Positions 25,905 to 34,794 of a DNA stretch of 64,000 nt are shown piece by piece. The notes beneath the pieces were generated by a model that was not told the origin of the DNA, made no database searches, and saw only the letters and a list, made by a program, of their open reading frames with translations. The number at the start of each line of letters is the position of its first letter. Position 1 is the first letter of the stretch. Location of the stretch: positions 2,880,267 through 2,944,266 of the forward strand of contig NZ_CP030287.1 of assembly GCF_003287935.1 (NCBI RefSeq), written 5' to 3'. Origin of the DNA: Streptomyces sp. ICC1 (GTDB lineage Bacteria; Actinomycetota; Actinomycetes; Streptomycetales; Streptomycetaceae). The position numbers were made by a program, and so were the translations under genes.

Positions 25905-26234
25905 GTGTTCGCGTTCTTGCTCATCGCACTGATCGTGGTCGTCGCTGCGGTCACCCTGGCGGTGATCGGCGGCGGATCCGAGGCCGTGCTGCCGGAGGCC
26001 GAGCCGGACCGGGTGGCGGACGTCCTGCCGGAGAACCGACCCGTCGTACGGGCCGACATCGACGAGCTGCGGCTGCCGGTCGCGCCGCGCGGCTACCGGA
26101 TGGCCGAGGTGGACGACGTACTGGAGCGGCTGGCGGCGGAGCTGGCGGAGCGCGACGCGCGGATCGCCGAGCTCAGCGCCGCCGTGGAGGCCGGGACCGG
26201 TCCGGTGAGCCTGACCAAGGCCGCCGATCAGTGA
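25905..26234 (+). CDS. Small membrane protein with DivIVA-like motif
   Basis: 109 residues. An N-terminal membrane helix (FLLIALIVVVAAVTLAVIGG) is followed by a cytoplasmic segment with LPVAPRGYRMAEVDDVLERL, which matches the DivIVA N-terminal (GYxxxxVDxFL) motif, then a coiled coil. GTG at 25905 was preferred to TTG at 25899 because AGGGGAG is 7 bases upstream. It corresponds by position to Rv1209 and overlaps tag by GTGA, so the two are co-translated. Probably linked to polar growth or the envelope. Confidence 0.8.
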   Translation: MFAFLLIALIVVVAAVTLAVIGGGSEAVLPEAEPDRVADVLPENRPVVRADIDELRLPVAPRGYRMAEVDDVLERLAAELAERDARIAELSAAVEAGTGPVSLTKAADQ

Positions 26235-26806
26235 GCGGGGTCGTCGCCGGGCCCGACGGAGGGCTGCGGTGCCCCTGGGGGCTGTCCACCGCGGACTACA
26301 TCACCTACCACGACAGCGAGTGGGGGCGTCCGGTCCACGGGGACGACGCCCTGTACGAGCGGCTGTGCCTGGAGGCGTTCCAGTCGGGGCTCTCCTGGCT
26401 GACGATCCTGCGCCGGCGCGAGGGGTTCCGGGCGGCCTTCGCGGGCTTCGAGATCGCCGCGGTCGCGGAGTTCGGGGCGCCGGACGTGGAACGGCTCCTC
26501 GGCGACGAGGGGATCATCCGCAACCGGGCCAAGATCGAGGCGACCCTGGCCAACGCGAAGACCCTGGTCGGGTGGCGGGCGGGCGAACTGGACGCCCTGG
26601 TCTGGTCCCACGCCCCGGCACCGGGCCGGGCCCCGAGGAGCACCACCGAGATCCCGGCGGTGACCCCGGAGTCCACGGCCCTGGCCAAGGCCCTGAAGAA
26701 GGCGGGCATCCGCTTCGTCGGCCCGACGACGGCCTACGCCCTGATGCAGGCCTGCGGACTGGTCAACGACCACCTCGCCCGCTGCGTGGCGCGCGACCCG
26801 GCCTGA
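26231..26806 (+). CDS. tag: DNA-3-methyladenine glycosylase I
   Basis: 191 residues. It has the TagA core: RCPWGLSTADYITYHDSEWG, FQSGLSWLTILRRREGFR, and the C-terminal HLARC. The Cys, His, His and Cys expected for the zinc snap are present. It removes 3-methyladenine from alkylated DNA. Starts at GTG overlapping the preceding stop. Confidence 0.95.
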   Translation: MSGVVAGPDGGLRCPWGLSTADYITYHDSEWGRPVHGDDALYERLCLEAFQSGLSWLTILRRREGFRAAFAGFEIAAVAEFGAPDVERLLGDEGIIRNRAKIEATLANAKTLVGWRAGELDALVWSHAPAPGRAPRSTTEIPAVTPESTALAKALKKAGIRFVGPTTAYALMQACGLVNDHLARCVARDPA

Positions 26807-26828
26807 CGGGCGGGTCCCGGGGTCGGGG

Positions 26829-27632
26829 TCAGCGCCCCAGGTAGCGCGGGGCTTCCTTCGCCAGGAAGGCCGCGACGGCGATCCCGTGGTCCTCGGAGGC
26901 GCCCGCGCGGGACTGGAGCACGTCCTCGTGGTCCAGGGCCTCCGAGAGGGAGTGCGAGGCCCCGTAGGCCAGGGACTCCTTCAGGGCCGCGTACGCGACC
27001 GTGGGGCCCTGCGCGAGGCGCCTGGCGACCGACGCCGCCTCCTCGGCGAGCTGCTCCGAGGGGACGACGCGGTTCGCGATGCCGAGGTCGAGGGCCTCCT
27101 GGGCCTTCACCGAGCGGGGGAAGAGCAGCAGATCCGCCGCGCGCGACCCCCCGATCAGCCGAGGCAGCGTCCACGAGACGCCGGAGTCCGCCGTCAGGGC
27201 GACACCCGCGAACGAGGTGTTGAAGGACGCGGTGTCCGCGACCACCCGGAAGTCCGCCGCCAGGGCGAAGCCGAAGCCCGCGCCCGCCGCGACGCCGTTC
27301 ACGCCCGCCACCACCGGCTTCGGCATCTGCGTCAGCGCGCGGACGATCGGGTTGTAGTGCTCCGAGACCGTGCTCATGGTGAGCGAGGAGCCGCTCTCGC
27401 GGTCGGCCGCCAGGAAGCCGACGTGCTCCTTGAGGTCCTGGCCGACGCAGAACGCCCGGTTGCCGGCCGCGGTGAGCAGGACCGCCCGTACCGCCGGGTC
27501 CGCGGCCGCCGCCAGGGCCGCGTCGCGCAGGGCGACCTTGGTCTCGGTGTTCATGGCGTTCATGGCGTCGGGACGGTTGATCGTGATGGTCGCGAGTCCG
27601 TCGGTCACTTCGTAGAGCACGCTGTCGGCCAT
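26829..27632 (-). CDS. Enoyl-CoA hydratase/isomerase family protein
   Basis: 267 residues of the crotonase fold from the ATG at 27632 (AAGGGGGAC upstream). Features are AFCVGQDLKEH, VAGVNGVAAGAGFGFALAAD (oxyanion hole) and GVALTADSGVSWTLPRLIG. The Asp after TAD and the lack of the second Glu fit PaaG-like isomerases rather than classic hydratases. Acts on CoA thioesters in fatty acid or aromatic catabolism; substrate unknown. Confidence 0.88.
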   Translation of the reverse strand: MADSVLYEVTDGLATITINRPDAMNAMNTETKVALRDAALAAAADPAVRAVLLTAAGNRAFCVGQDLKEHVGFLAADRESGSSLTMSTVSEHYNPIVRALTQMPKPVVAGVNGVAAGAGFGFALAADFRVVADTASFNTSFAGVALTADSGVSWTLPRLIGGSRAADLLLFPRSVKAQEALDLGIANRVVPSEQLAEEAASVARRLAQGPTVAYAALKESLAYGASHSLSEALDHEDVLQSRAGASEDHGIAVAAFLAKEAPRYLGR

Positions 27633-27963
27633 GGCGGGGGTCCCCCTTCGTCGCGGGCTGGCTACCGGCCGGTACCGGCCGGTGCAAGGGTCAGCATGGC
27701 GGACCGGACCTCGGTCGCACATGTGATGTGCGTCAAACAAACCGGACGGCAGGCGCGGGGCGCAGCGGCGAAGTATCGCAGGCGGCTCCCCGAAATGAGT
27801 GGTTTTGGTCAAGCGCGTTGCACAAGCGTTCCCGGCCGATGTTGGTCATCGGGTCCTGACATGCGGGATAATGGCCTGGAAGCAATGTGTTCGATGCCGG
27901 GTACTAGGCGCCTGAACGGGGCCGTCGGCTGACGATGAGCTGGTTTCAGGAAGGGGAACGAGC
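27633..27963. promoter_or_regulatory. Divergent intergenic region, candidate promoter of DUF3117 gene
   Basis: A 331-base gap between divergent genes. TTGGTC (27842-27847) and GATAAT (27867-27872), 19 bases apart, could be a vegetative promoter for the DUF3117 gene. CACATGTGATGTG at about 27719 is a small inverted repeat. No ORF is seen. Confidence 0.4.
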
Positions 27964-28131
27964 ATGGCGGCCATGAAGCCGCGGACGGGCGACGGCCCGC
28001 TCGAGGTCACCAAGGAGGGGCGGGGCATCGTCATGCGCGTACCGCTCGAGGGCGGCGGTCGGCTCGTCGTCGAGCTGACTCCGGACGAGGCGGACGCCCT
28101 GGGTGACGCCCTGAAGAAGGTCGTCGGCTAG
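27964..28131 (+). CDS. DUF3117 small protein
   Basis: 55 residues starting AAMKPRTGDGPLEVTKEGRG and ending LGDALKKVVG, preceded by GGAAGGGGAACG. This is the near-invariant actinobacterial DUF3117 protein (Rv1211 in M. tuberculosis), unknown function, cytoplasmic and probably a single small beta domain. Followed by a strong hairpin. Confidence 0.92.
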   Translation: MAAMKPRTGDGPLEVTKEGRGIVMRVPLEGGGRLVVELTPDEADALGDALKKVVG

Positions 28132-28165
28132 CCCTCGCGAGGGTACTGACGCACTGAAATCTCTG

Positions 28166-28200
28166 CACTGCCCCGGTCGCACACCGCGCCCGGGGCAGTG
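28166..28200. terminator. Bidirectional terminator hairpin
   Basis: CACTGCCCCGG pairs perfectly with CCGGGGCAGTG across a 13-base loop and is followed by TTGTCT. It lies between the convergent DUF3117 and O-methyltransferase genes. Confidence 0.85.
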
Positions 28201-28293
28201 TTGTCTCCCCGCCCGGTTCTCCGCGGGTCGGTGCGGGTCGGCGCGGGTCGGGGCGGTGCGGGTCCGAGCAGGTTCGAGCAGGTCAGCGAGCGC

Positions 28294-28956
28294 TCAGCGC
28301 CGGACCGCGCACAGCAGGCCGTCGCCCACCGGCAGCAGGGCGGCCTCCAGGGCCGGGCTCTCGCGGACGCTGCGCAGCAGCTCGCGGACGCGGAGCACCT
28401 CCGGCGGCTGGGCCGCGGAGTCGACCGTGCGGCCGTCGGAGAAGACCCCCTCGAAGCAGACCAGCCCGCCGGGGCGCAGCAGGCGCAACGATTCGGCGAG
28501 GTAGTCGAGGGACTCGGTCGGGTCCCCGTCGCAGAAGACGAGGTCGTACCCGCCGTCCGTCAGCCGGGGCAGTACGTCGAGGGCGCGACCCGGGATGAAG
28601 CGGGCGCGGTTGCCGGCGAAGCCCGCGGCGCGGAAGGCCTGGCGGGCGAAGGCCTGCCGGTCGACTTCGGGGTCCACCGTGGTCAGCACCCCGTCCGGGC
28701 GCATTCCGTGCAGGAGGTGGATGCCGGACACGCCGGTTCCGGTGCCGATCTCGGCGACCGCCTTGGCGTCCGCGGTGGCGGCGAGCAGGCGCAGCGCGGC
28801 CCCGGTGCCGGGGGAGACGGAGCGCAGTCCCGCTTCCCTGGACCGGTCGCGGGCCCATCGCAGAGCGTCGTCTTCGGCGACAAACGCGTCGGCGAACGCC
28901 CAGCTCGTCTGCCGGTTGCCGGTAATGACCCTCTCCTGTCCCCATAGTTGGCGCAA
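28294..28956 (-). CDS. SAM-dependent O-methyltransferase
   Basis: Class I methyltransferase of the catechol O-methyltransferase-like family: [19 protein letters not shown] (SAM motif I), [10 protein letters not shown] and [20 protein letters not shown]. The start is unclear. The ribosome-like AGGAGAGG lies just before an ATT codon (28926, [10 protein letters not shown]); TTG at 28956 is an alternative and was used here; an ATG exists only at 29025. Divergent from sigE, as in M. tuberculosis (Rv1220c). Substrate unknown. Confidence 0.83.
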   Translation of the reverse strand: MRQLWGQERVITGNRQTSWAFADAFVAEDDALRWARDRSREAGLRSVSPGTGAALRLLAATADAKAVAEIGTGTGVSGIHLLHGMRPDGVLTTVDPEVDRQAFARQAFRAAGFAGNRARFIPGRALDVLPRLTDGGYDLVFCDGDPTESLDYLAESLRLLRPGGLVCFEGVFSDGRTVDSAAQPPEVLRVRELLRSVRESPALEAALLPVGDGLLCAVRR

Positions 28957-29099
28957 CGGTGACTGTATCCGCTGGAGTCGGGAACCCGCAGATGGGACCG
29001 GGCGTTGAGAGCAGTAGAAGCACAAAGGCGGTGCGGGACCCGGAGCCCGTGCAAAGTTACTGCAAAAACACTTATCCGGAGCTGACGGGAGGGGTGGCT

Positions 29100-29879
29100 A
29101 TGGTAGGGAATCCGCTGGACACCACCAGAGCCGACAGGGGAGGTGCGGCTGCGCCTGTGGATCGTCGGGGTGTCCTCAGACGCCTCTTCCGGTCGGCGGG
29201 TGAGCCGAAATCCGTGACCGACATTGCTGACCGCTTCCGCACCGCAGACACCGCAACCACCGCGAGCTTTGCCGCCGATGCGGGCTCCCAGGCGTGGACC
29301 CCTCCCTCGTGGGAGGAGATCGTCAGCACGCACAGTGCGCGGGTCTACCGCCTGGCCTACCGGCTGACGGGCAACCAGCACGACGCCGAGGACCTGACGC
29401 AGGAAGTCTTCGTCCGCGTCTTCCGCTCGCTGTCCACCTACACGCCCGGCACGTTCGAGGGCTGGCTCCACCGGATCACCACGAACCTGTTCCTGGACAT
29501 GGTCCGCCGCAAGCAGCGCATCCGCTTCGACGCGCTCGCCGACGACGCCGCCGAGCGGCTGCCGAGCCGCGAGCCCTCCCCCCAGCAGGCCCTGCACGAC
29601 ACCCACTTCGACGCGGACGTGCAGCAGGCGCTGGACACCCTCGCGCCCGAGTTCCGCGCCGCCGTGGTGCTGTGCGACATCGAAGGCCTGTCGTACGAGG
29701 AGATCGCCGCCACGCTCGGCGTCAAGCTCGGCACCGTGCGCAGCCGTATCCACCGGGGCCGTTCGCACCTGCGCAAGGCGCTCAAGCACCGGTCTCCCGA
29801 GGCCCGCGCGGAGCAGCGCGCGCTGGCGGGCGTGGCCGTGGGCGCCCCCGGCGCCGGGGGAGAGGGCGGAGCCGAGTGA
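29100..29879 (+). CDS. sigE: ECF RNA polymerase sigma factor, SigE type
   Basis: 259 residues from ATG 29100 (GGGAGGGG upstream). Region 2 is [20 protein letters not shown] and [15 protein letters not shown]; region 4 is [20 protein letters not shown]. It heads the sigE-rseA-htrA-tatB block known from mycobacteria, where it controls the envelope stress response. The stop overlaps the GTG of the anti-sigma gene. An N-terminal extension of about 70 residues precedes region 2, as in Mycobacterium SigE. Confidence 0.92.
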   Translation: MVGNPLDTTRADRGGAAAPVDRRGVLRRLFRSAGEPKSVTDIADRFRTADTATTASFAADAGSQAWTPPSWEEIVSTHSARVYRLAYRLTGNQHDAEDLTQEVFVRVFRSLSTYTPGTFEGWLHRITTNLFLDMVRRKQRIRFDALADDAAERLPSREPSPQQALHDTHFDADVQQALDTLAPEFRAAVVLCDIEGLSYEEIAATLGVKLGTVRSRIHRGRSHLRKALKHRSPEARAEQRALAGVAVGAPGAGGEGGAE

Positions 29880-30565
29880 GCGGGATCAGTCCGTCCCCGT
29901 CGCCTGCCGAACAACACCTGGGCGACCGGCTCGCCGGCCTCGTGGACGGGGAGCTGAGCCACGACGCGCGCGAGCGGGTGCTGGCGCACCTCGCGACGTG
30001 TCCCAAGTGCAAGGTCGAGGCCGATGCGCAGCGGCGCCTGAAAGCCATGTTCGTGGAGAGCGCGCCGCCGCCGCTGTCGGCCGGCCTGCTGGCCCGGTTG
30101 CAGGGACTGCCGGGAGGCGGCCCCGAAGGCCCGTCGGGCCCCTTCGGCCCGCCGCCGGGCGCCGACCCCTTCTCCTCCTCCTTCGCCTACGCGCCCCCCG
30201 AGGCGGCCGCCGCGCCGCAGTCCGGCTTCCGCATACACGAGGTGGGCCGGCACGAGGTGGGCCGGCACGAGGTGGGCGGCCGGCCGAGGCGCCGGTTCGC
30301 TTTCGTGGCCGCCGGAGCCGTGTCGCTCGCGGCGATCGCGCTGGGCGGCACGCTGCCGATGGACGCGATCGAGCCCAATGCCCGGGGCGAGGCCCCGGCC
30401 ACGCGTCCGGGTCCGGTGGTGCCCGTGTTCGACGCGGTGGTCCGCGAGAACCGGATGCCGAACCCGGGCGTGGTCCCGACGCTCCGCGCGGAGCTGCCCG
30501 TGGCCTCCGCCGCGGTCTCGCCGTCCGCCACGCCCTCGGCCCGGCCGGTGTCGCTGTCCCGCTGA
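29876..30565 (+). CDS. rseA: Zinc-binding anti-sigma factor, RseA type
   Basis: 229 residues from GTG 29876. The N-terminus carries the ZAS pattern His-x3-Cys-x2-Cys (AHLATCPKC) that grips the sigma factor. It then has a Pro/Gly-rich linker, three [10 protein letters not shown] repeats (30237-30276), a membrane helix ([20 protein letters not shown]) and an outer Pro/Ser-rich tail. It holds SigE at the membrane until degraded. The short repeat is unusual and may be length-variable. Confidence 0.88.
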   Translation: MSGISPSPSPAEQHLGDRLAGLVDGELSHDARERVLAHLATCPKCKVEADAQRRLKAMFVESAPPPLSAGLLARLQGLPGGGPEGPSGPFGPPPGADPFSSSFAYAPPEAAAAPQSGFRIHEVGRHEVGRHEVGGRPRRRFAFVAAGAVSLAAIALGGTLPMDAIEPNARGEAPATRPGPVVPVFDAVVRENRMPNPGVVPTLRAELPVASAAVSPSATPSARPVSLSR

Positions 30566-30722
30566 CGTCCGCCGGCCCGCCCGCCGTTCGCGGGCGCCCG
30601 GGAGGGCGTCCGCGGGAACGCCTTTGTGTGCGCCCCGCCGGTGGGGTGCGGGCCGGACCTGGTTGAATCGGCGGCACATGCCGCCCCGGTGGCCGGCGGA
30701 GCCAGGTACGCGGGGAGCGCCC

Positions 30723-32051
30723 ATGTCCGACAGTCAGCAGACCGATCCGGCGCCGGACCCGGCCCCCGCTCCGGTGCCCCGCTGGTGGAGCCGGCCCGAC
30801 GGGCCCGTGGAGCTGCGCGAGGCGTCCGTACCGGCCCCGAGGGCCGCGTCGGACGCGGACCCGGGGACGGGGCCCAAGTACGACCCCTGGAGTGCGGGGC
30901 CGCTGCAGGCGGTGGACCGGGGCAAGGCGGGGCCGCGCGGGATCCGGCTGAGCCGGGGCCTCGCCCTCGGCATCGGGGTCGCCCTCCTCGCCGGCGGCAT
31001 CGGCGGCTACGTCGGCGTCCTCGCCGAACGGCAGGCCAACACGCGCCTCGAACTTCCCCAGGCGGCCGCCGCCGCCGACACGGGCCGCGCGCCCGAGAGC
31101 GTCGCCGGGATCGCCGCCACCGCGCTGCCCGGCGTGGTCACCCTGCACGTCAAGGGGGCGCAGAGCAGTTCGACGGGCACCGGCTTCGTCCTCGACGGCC
31201 AGGGCCACATCCTCACCAACAACCACGTCGTCAACGGCGCCCAGAACATAACGGTCACCTTCAGCACCGGCGAGAGCGTCGCCGCCGAGCTGGTCGGCGG
31301 CGACACCGGCTACGACCTGGCCGTCGTCAAGGTCACCGGCGTACGGGGCCTGCGCCCGCTCGCGCTCGGCAACTCCGAGAACGTCAAGGTCGGCGACCCG
31401 GTCGTGGCCATCGGAGCCCCCTTCGACCTCTCCAACACCGTCACCGCCGGCATCATCAGCGCCACCGGCCGCCCCATCACCGCGGGCGGCGACAAGGGTG
31501 ACGGCAGCGACGTCAGCTACGTCGACGCCCTCCAGACCGACGCCCCCATCAACCCCGGCAACTCGGGAGGCCCGCTCCTCGACGCCAAGGCCCAGGTCAT
31601 CGGCATCAACAGCGCCATCCGGGGCGGCGGCGACAGCGGCGACGGCGGCGGCGAGGGTTCGGGGCAGCAGCGCGGCAGCATCGGCCTCGGCTTCGCCATC
31701 CCCGTCAACCAGGGCAAGCGCGTCGCCGAGGAGCTGATCCGCACCGGCCGCGCCACGCACCCCGTCATCGGCGTCACCCTCGACATGCAGTACTCCGGCG
31801 ACGGGGCCCGCGTGGGGGACGAGGGCGAGGGCGGGAAGCCGGCCGTCACCGCCGGCGGGCCGGGAGCCCGCGCGGGGATCAAGCCGGGCGACGTGATCAC
31901 CAAGGTCGACGGGGTGCGCGTACACGGCGGCGACGAGCTCGTCATCAAGATCCGGGCCCACCGGCCGGGCGATCCGCTCACGCTCACCGTGCTGCGCGAC
32001 GGACGGGAGCGCACGCTGGAGGTGGTCCTCGGGTCGGCGAACGGATCATGA
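30723..32051 (+). CDS. htrA: HtrA-type membrane serine protease with PDZ domain
   Basis: 442 residues. A Pro-rich cytoplasmic tail and one membrane helix (ALGIGVALLAGGIGGYVGVL) precede the trypsin-like domain, whose triad is His168 (LTNNHVV), Asp198 (GYDLAVVKV) and Ser281 (INPGNSGGPL). A C-terminal PDZ domain (about 345-435, GIKPGDVITKVDG) follows. It degrades damaged envelope proteins and is usually in the SigE regulon. Confidence 0.95.
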   Translation: MSDSQQTDPAPDPAPAPVPRWWSRPDGPVELREASVPAPRAASDADPGTGPKYDPWSAGPLQAVDRGKAGPRGIRLSRGLALGIGVALLAGGIGGYVGVLAERQANTRLELPQAAAAADTGRAPESVAGIAATALPGVVTLHVKGAQSSSTGTGFVLDGQGHILTNNHVVNGAQNITVTFSTGESVAAELVGGDTGYDLAVVKVTGVRGLRPLALGNSENVKVGDPVVAIGAPFDLSNTVTAGIISATGRPITAGGDKGDGSDVSYVDALQTDAPINPGNSGGPLLDAKAQVIGINSAIRGGGDSGDGGGEGSGQQRGSIGLGFAIPVNQGKRVAEELIRTGRATHPVIGVTLDMQYSGDGARVGDEGEGGKPAVTAGGPGARAGIKPGDVITKVDGVRVHGGDELVIKIRAHRPGDPLTLTVLRDGRERTLEVVLGSANGS

Positions 32052-32167
32052 CGGGAGGGTGAAAGGGGACCCGGTCCGGCAATCAGCCGGTCCTGGTGTA
32101 TTGGCCTGTGGACCCGGCCGGGTACCGTGTGTCGGGCCGGACGTGAAGAGAGCCGAGGAGCGGCAAG

Positions 32168-32620
32168 GTGTTCAACGACATAGGCGCACTCGAGCTGGTC
32201 ACGATCGTGGTGCTCGCCATTCTCATCTTCGGCCCGGACAAGCTGCCCAAGGTCATCCAGGACGTCACGGGCGTCATCCGGAAGATCCGCGCGTTCTCGG
32301 ACAGTGCGAAGCAGGACATCCGCTCCGAACTCGGCCCGGAGTTCAAGGACTTCGAGTTCGAGGACCTGAACCCGAAGAACTTCATCCGCAAGCAGCTGAC
32401 GGAGAACGAGGACCTCAAGGAGATCCGCGGCAGTTTTGACCTCCGCAAGGAGCTCAATGACGTCACCGACGCGGTGAACGGCAAGGAGGCCGATCCGGCC
32501 CCGGCCCCGGCCATCGCGGACTCGGCCGCGCCCGCCCAGGGCACCGGACCCGACATGGTCAAGAAGCCCGCCGCCCCGGCGCAGGACCAGCGCACGCCCT
32601 TCGACGCCGACGCGACCTGA
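32168..32620 (+). CDS. tatB: Twin-arginine translocation protein TatB
   Basis: 150 residues from GTG (GGAG 9 bases upstream). N-terminal helix FNDIGALELVTIVVLAILIF, then the conserved GP hinge, an amphipathic helix (LPKVIQDVTGVIRKIRAF) and a charged tail. TatB is the receptor of the Tat export system. Its place after htrA matches M. tuberculosis (Rv1224). Confidence 0.93.
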   Translation: MFNDIGALELVTIVVLAILIFGPDKLPKVIQDVTGVIRKIRAFSDSAKQDIRSELGPEFKDFEFEDLNPKNFIRKQLTENEDLKEIRGSFDLRKELNDVTDAVNGKEADPAPAPAIADSAAPAQGTGPDMVKKPAAPAQDQRTPFDADAT

Positions 32621-32710
32621 CGCCACCCGACACCACCCGCGCGCCCGCCTGCCCGGTGATCCGGGGTCGGATGGCTATCCTCCATGAGTCCGGACCAGGA
32701 AGCCCGACCG

Positions 32711-32742
32711 AGGGGGTCCCCCCAGCGAAGCGAGGGGGAGGG
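32711..32742 (+). repeat. GC-rich palindromic repeat, Streptomyces type
   Basis: AGGGGGTCCCCCCAGCGAAG then CGAGGGGGAGGG: a GGGGG/CCCCC and GCGAAGCGA hairpin lying 36 bases before a start codon. It is of the same general kind as the palindrome inside tnpB. It may attenuate or stabilise the mRNA. Confidence 0.5.
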
Positions 32743-32777
32743 CCGTTCCGGACTCCACGGAACGAGAGGCCGCTCAG

Positions 32778-33497
32778 ATGGAGACGACGAGCAGTAGCCG
32801 GGTAGGCGTGCAGCCCGCCGAGGCATCCGCACAGACGCAGACCGACCCGCAGGAGCATCCGGAGCCCCGGCAGCCCGACGAGGCTGCCGCGCCCGTCCCG
32901 GCGGCCCGCCGGGCCGCGGAGGGCTATTTGCGGGCCGACTTCCCCTGGTACGGGCTGGACGGCGCCTTCACCGGCCCCCGTTGGCTCATGCAGGTGGGCA
33001 TCGGCGCGGACGGCCGTGTGGAGCACGGTTCCACCGGCCACGGAGACGAGCCCTCCGCCCGGGGCGAGATCGCCACCGGAGAGAAGGAGCGCTTCGCGGT
33101 GGTCGTCACCGTCGCCAGCAATCCCCTGCGGCGCAGCGGCGACGGCACCGGCGTCCTGGAGGCCACCTCGGTCTCCTCGGCGGCCTGGCTGGCCGGCTCG
33201 GGGCTGCTGGCCTACAGCTGGCCCGGGCAGATGGACCACAGCCTGCGCAACGACTGGCTCGACCAGCAGACCGAGGCCGCGTGGGAGCTCGCGGACGACC
33301 TGGGCGGCGAGGACTGGTCGACGCTGTCGCTGCCCGTGGACGGGGAGCCGACGCCGTTCCACTACCGGGAGTCGGAGTTCGGCTGGGTGCTCGCCGGCTC
33401 GACCGGCAGCGGGGTGCACCTGGGTGCGTTCGGGCGGGGGATGAGCGCGTACGGGCTCGGGTTCTCGGTCATCGGGGACCTGGCCGCGTACGAGTGA
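32778..33497 (+). CDS. Conserved hypothetical protein
   Basis: 239 residues, GAGAGG upstream of ATG. After a 45-residue disordered, acidic N-terminus comes one globular domain with AEGYLRADFPWYGLDGAF and ESEFGWVLAGSTGSGVHLGA. It has no signal peptide or membrane helix. I recognise it as a typical Streptomyces protein next to mrp but not as a known enzyme family. Confidence 0.8.
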   Translation: METTSSSRVGVQPAEASAQTQTDPQEHPEPRQPDEAAAPVPAARRAAEGYLRADFPWYGLDGAFTGPRWLMQVGIGADGRVEHGSTGHGDEPSARGEIATGEKERFAVVVTVASNPLRRSGDGTGVLEATSVSSAAWLAGSGLLAYSWPGQMDHSLRNDWLDQQTEAAWELADDLGGEDWSTLSLPVDGEPTPFHYRESEFGWVLAGSTGSGVHLGAFGRGMSAYGLGFSVIGDLAAYE

Positions 33498-33523
33498 CCG
33501 CGTACGAGTAGCCGGGTACGGGA

Positions 33524-33550
33524 AAGGGCACCGCCGGCGGCGGTGCCCTT
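33524..33550. terminator. Bidirectional terminator hairpin
   Basis: AAGGGCACCGCC and GGCGGTGCCCTT form a perfect 12-bp stem with a 3-base loop between convergent genes. It is preceded by a short tandem duplication of GCGTACGAGT beside the stop codon. Confidence 0.8.
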
Positions 33551-33582
33551 CGCGTCGCGTCGCGGACCTCCGCGCGGCCGGG

Positions 33583-34752
33583 TCAGAACTTGTTGCGCGG
33601 GGTGATGCCCAGGGACATGCCCGCCAGGCCGCGTGCGCGGCCGCCGAGCTTGCCCGCGATGGCGCGCAGGGCCGCGCCGGCGGGGGAGTCGGGGTCGGAC
33701 AGGACGACCGGGGTGCCGTCGTCGCCGCCCTCGCGCAGGCGGACGTCGATCGGGATCGAGCCCAGCACCGGCACCGACGCGCCGACCGTCTTGGTCAGTC
33801 CGTCGGCGACCTTCTGGCCACCGCCCGAGCCGAACACGTCGACCATCTCGTCGCAGTGCGGGCACGGCAGCCCGGACATGTTCTCGACGACGCCGACGAT
33901 CTTCTGGTGCGTCTGCACGGCGATCGAGCCGGCCCGCTCGGCGACCTCGGCCGCCGCCTGCTGCGGGGTGGTCACGACGAGGATCTCGGCGTTCGGCACC
34001 AGCTGGGCCACGGAGATCGCGATGTCGCCCGTGCCCGGCGGCAGGTCGAGCAGCAGCACGTCCAGGTCGCCCCAGAAGACGTCGGCCAGGAACTGCTGGA
34101 GGGCCCGGTGGAGCATCGGACCGCGCCAGACCACCGGCGCGTTGCCCGGGGTGAACATGCCGATGGAGATGACCTTCACGCCGTGCGCCGACGGCGGCAT
34201 GATCATGTTCTCGACCTGGGTGGGGCGGCCGCTGACGCCGAGCATGCGCGGCACGCTGTGGCCGTAGATGTCGGCGTCGACGACACCGACCTTGAGTCCG
34301 TCGGCCGCCATCGCCGCCGCGAGGTTCACGGTGACCGAGGACTTGCCGACGCCGCCCTTGCCGGAGGCGACCGCGTAGACGCGGGTCAGCGAGCCGGGCT
34401 GGGCGAAGGGGACCTCGCGCTCGGCGGTGCCGCCGCGCAGGGTCGTCGCGAGGGCCTTGCGCTGCTCGTCGCTCATCACGTCCAGCGTGACGGCGACCGA
34501 GGTGACGCCGGGGACGTCCTGCACGGCCCCGGTGACGAGGTTGGTGATCGTCTCGCGCATGGGACAGCCCGACACGGTGAGGTACACGGTGACGGCGACC
34601 GCGCCGTCAGCGCCGATGTCCACCGATTTGACCATGCCCAGCTCGGTGATCGGCCGGTGGATCTCGGGGTCGTTCACCGTCGCCAGCGCGTCCAGGATCG
34701 CGTCCTGCTCGGGTACGGCGGCGGCGTCGGCGGAGCTTGTGTCGGTAGCCAT
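33583..34752 (-). CDS. mrp: Mrp/ApbC-type iron-sulfur cluster carrier ATPase
   Basis: 389 residues. An N-terminal DUF59/MIP18 domain (LATVNDPEIHRPITELGMV, SGCPM) precedes the P-loop with a deviant Walker A ASGKGGVGKSSV and the CPHC motif (GLPCPHCDEM) that holds a bridging cluster. It carries iron-sulfur clusters to target proteins in the cytoplasm. Its position after tatB matches Rv1229c. Confidence 0.94.
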   Translation of the reverse strand: MATDTSSADAAAVPEQDAILDALATVNDPEIHRPITELGMVKSVDIGADGAVAVTVYLTVSGCPMRETITNLVTGAVQDVPGVTSVAVTLDVMSDEQRKALATTLRGGTAEREVPFAQPGSLTRVYAVASGKGGVGKSSVTVNLAAAMAADGLKVGVVDADIYGHSVPRMLGVSGRPTQVENMIMPPSAHGVKVISIGMFTPGNAPVVWRGPMLHRALQQFLADVFWGDLDVLLLDLPPGTGDIAISVAQLVPNAEILVVTTPQQAAAEVAERAGSIAVQTHQKIVGVVENMSGLPCPHCDEMVDVFGSGGGQKVADGLTKTVGASVPVLGSIPIDVRLREGGDDGTPVVLSDPDSPAGAALRAIAGKLGGRARGLAGMSLGITPRNKF

Positions 34753-34794
34753 GCCCCGATGGTACGGCGCCGCGGCGGGCCTCGGGAAAGGCCG

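Noticed and set aside
24998..26230. Plus-strand frame opposite the FolP2-like gene leading into tag
   Set aside because: The upstream part is antisense; tag begins at GTG 26231 where conserved residues start.
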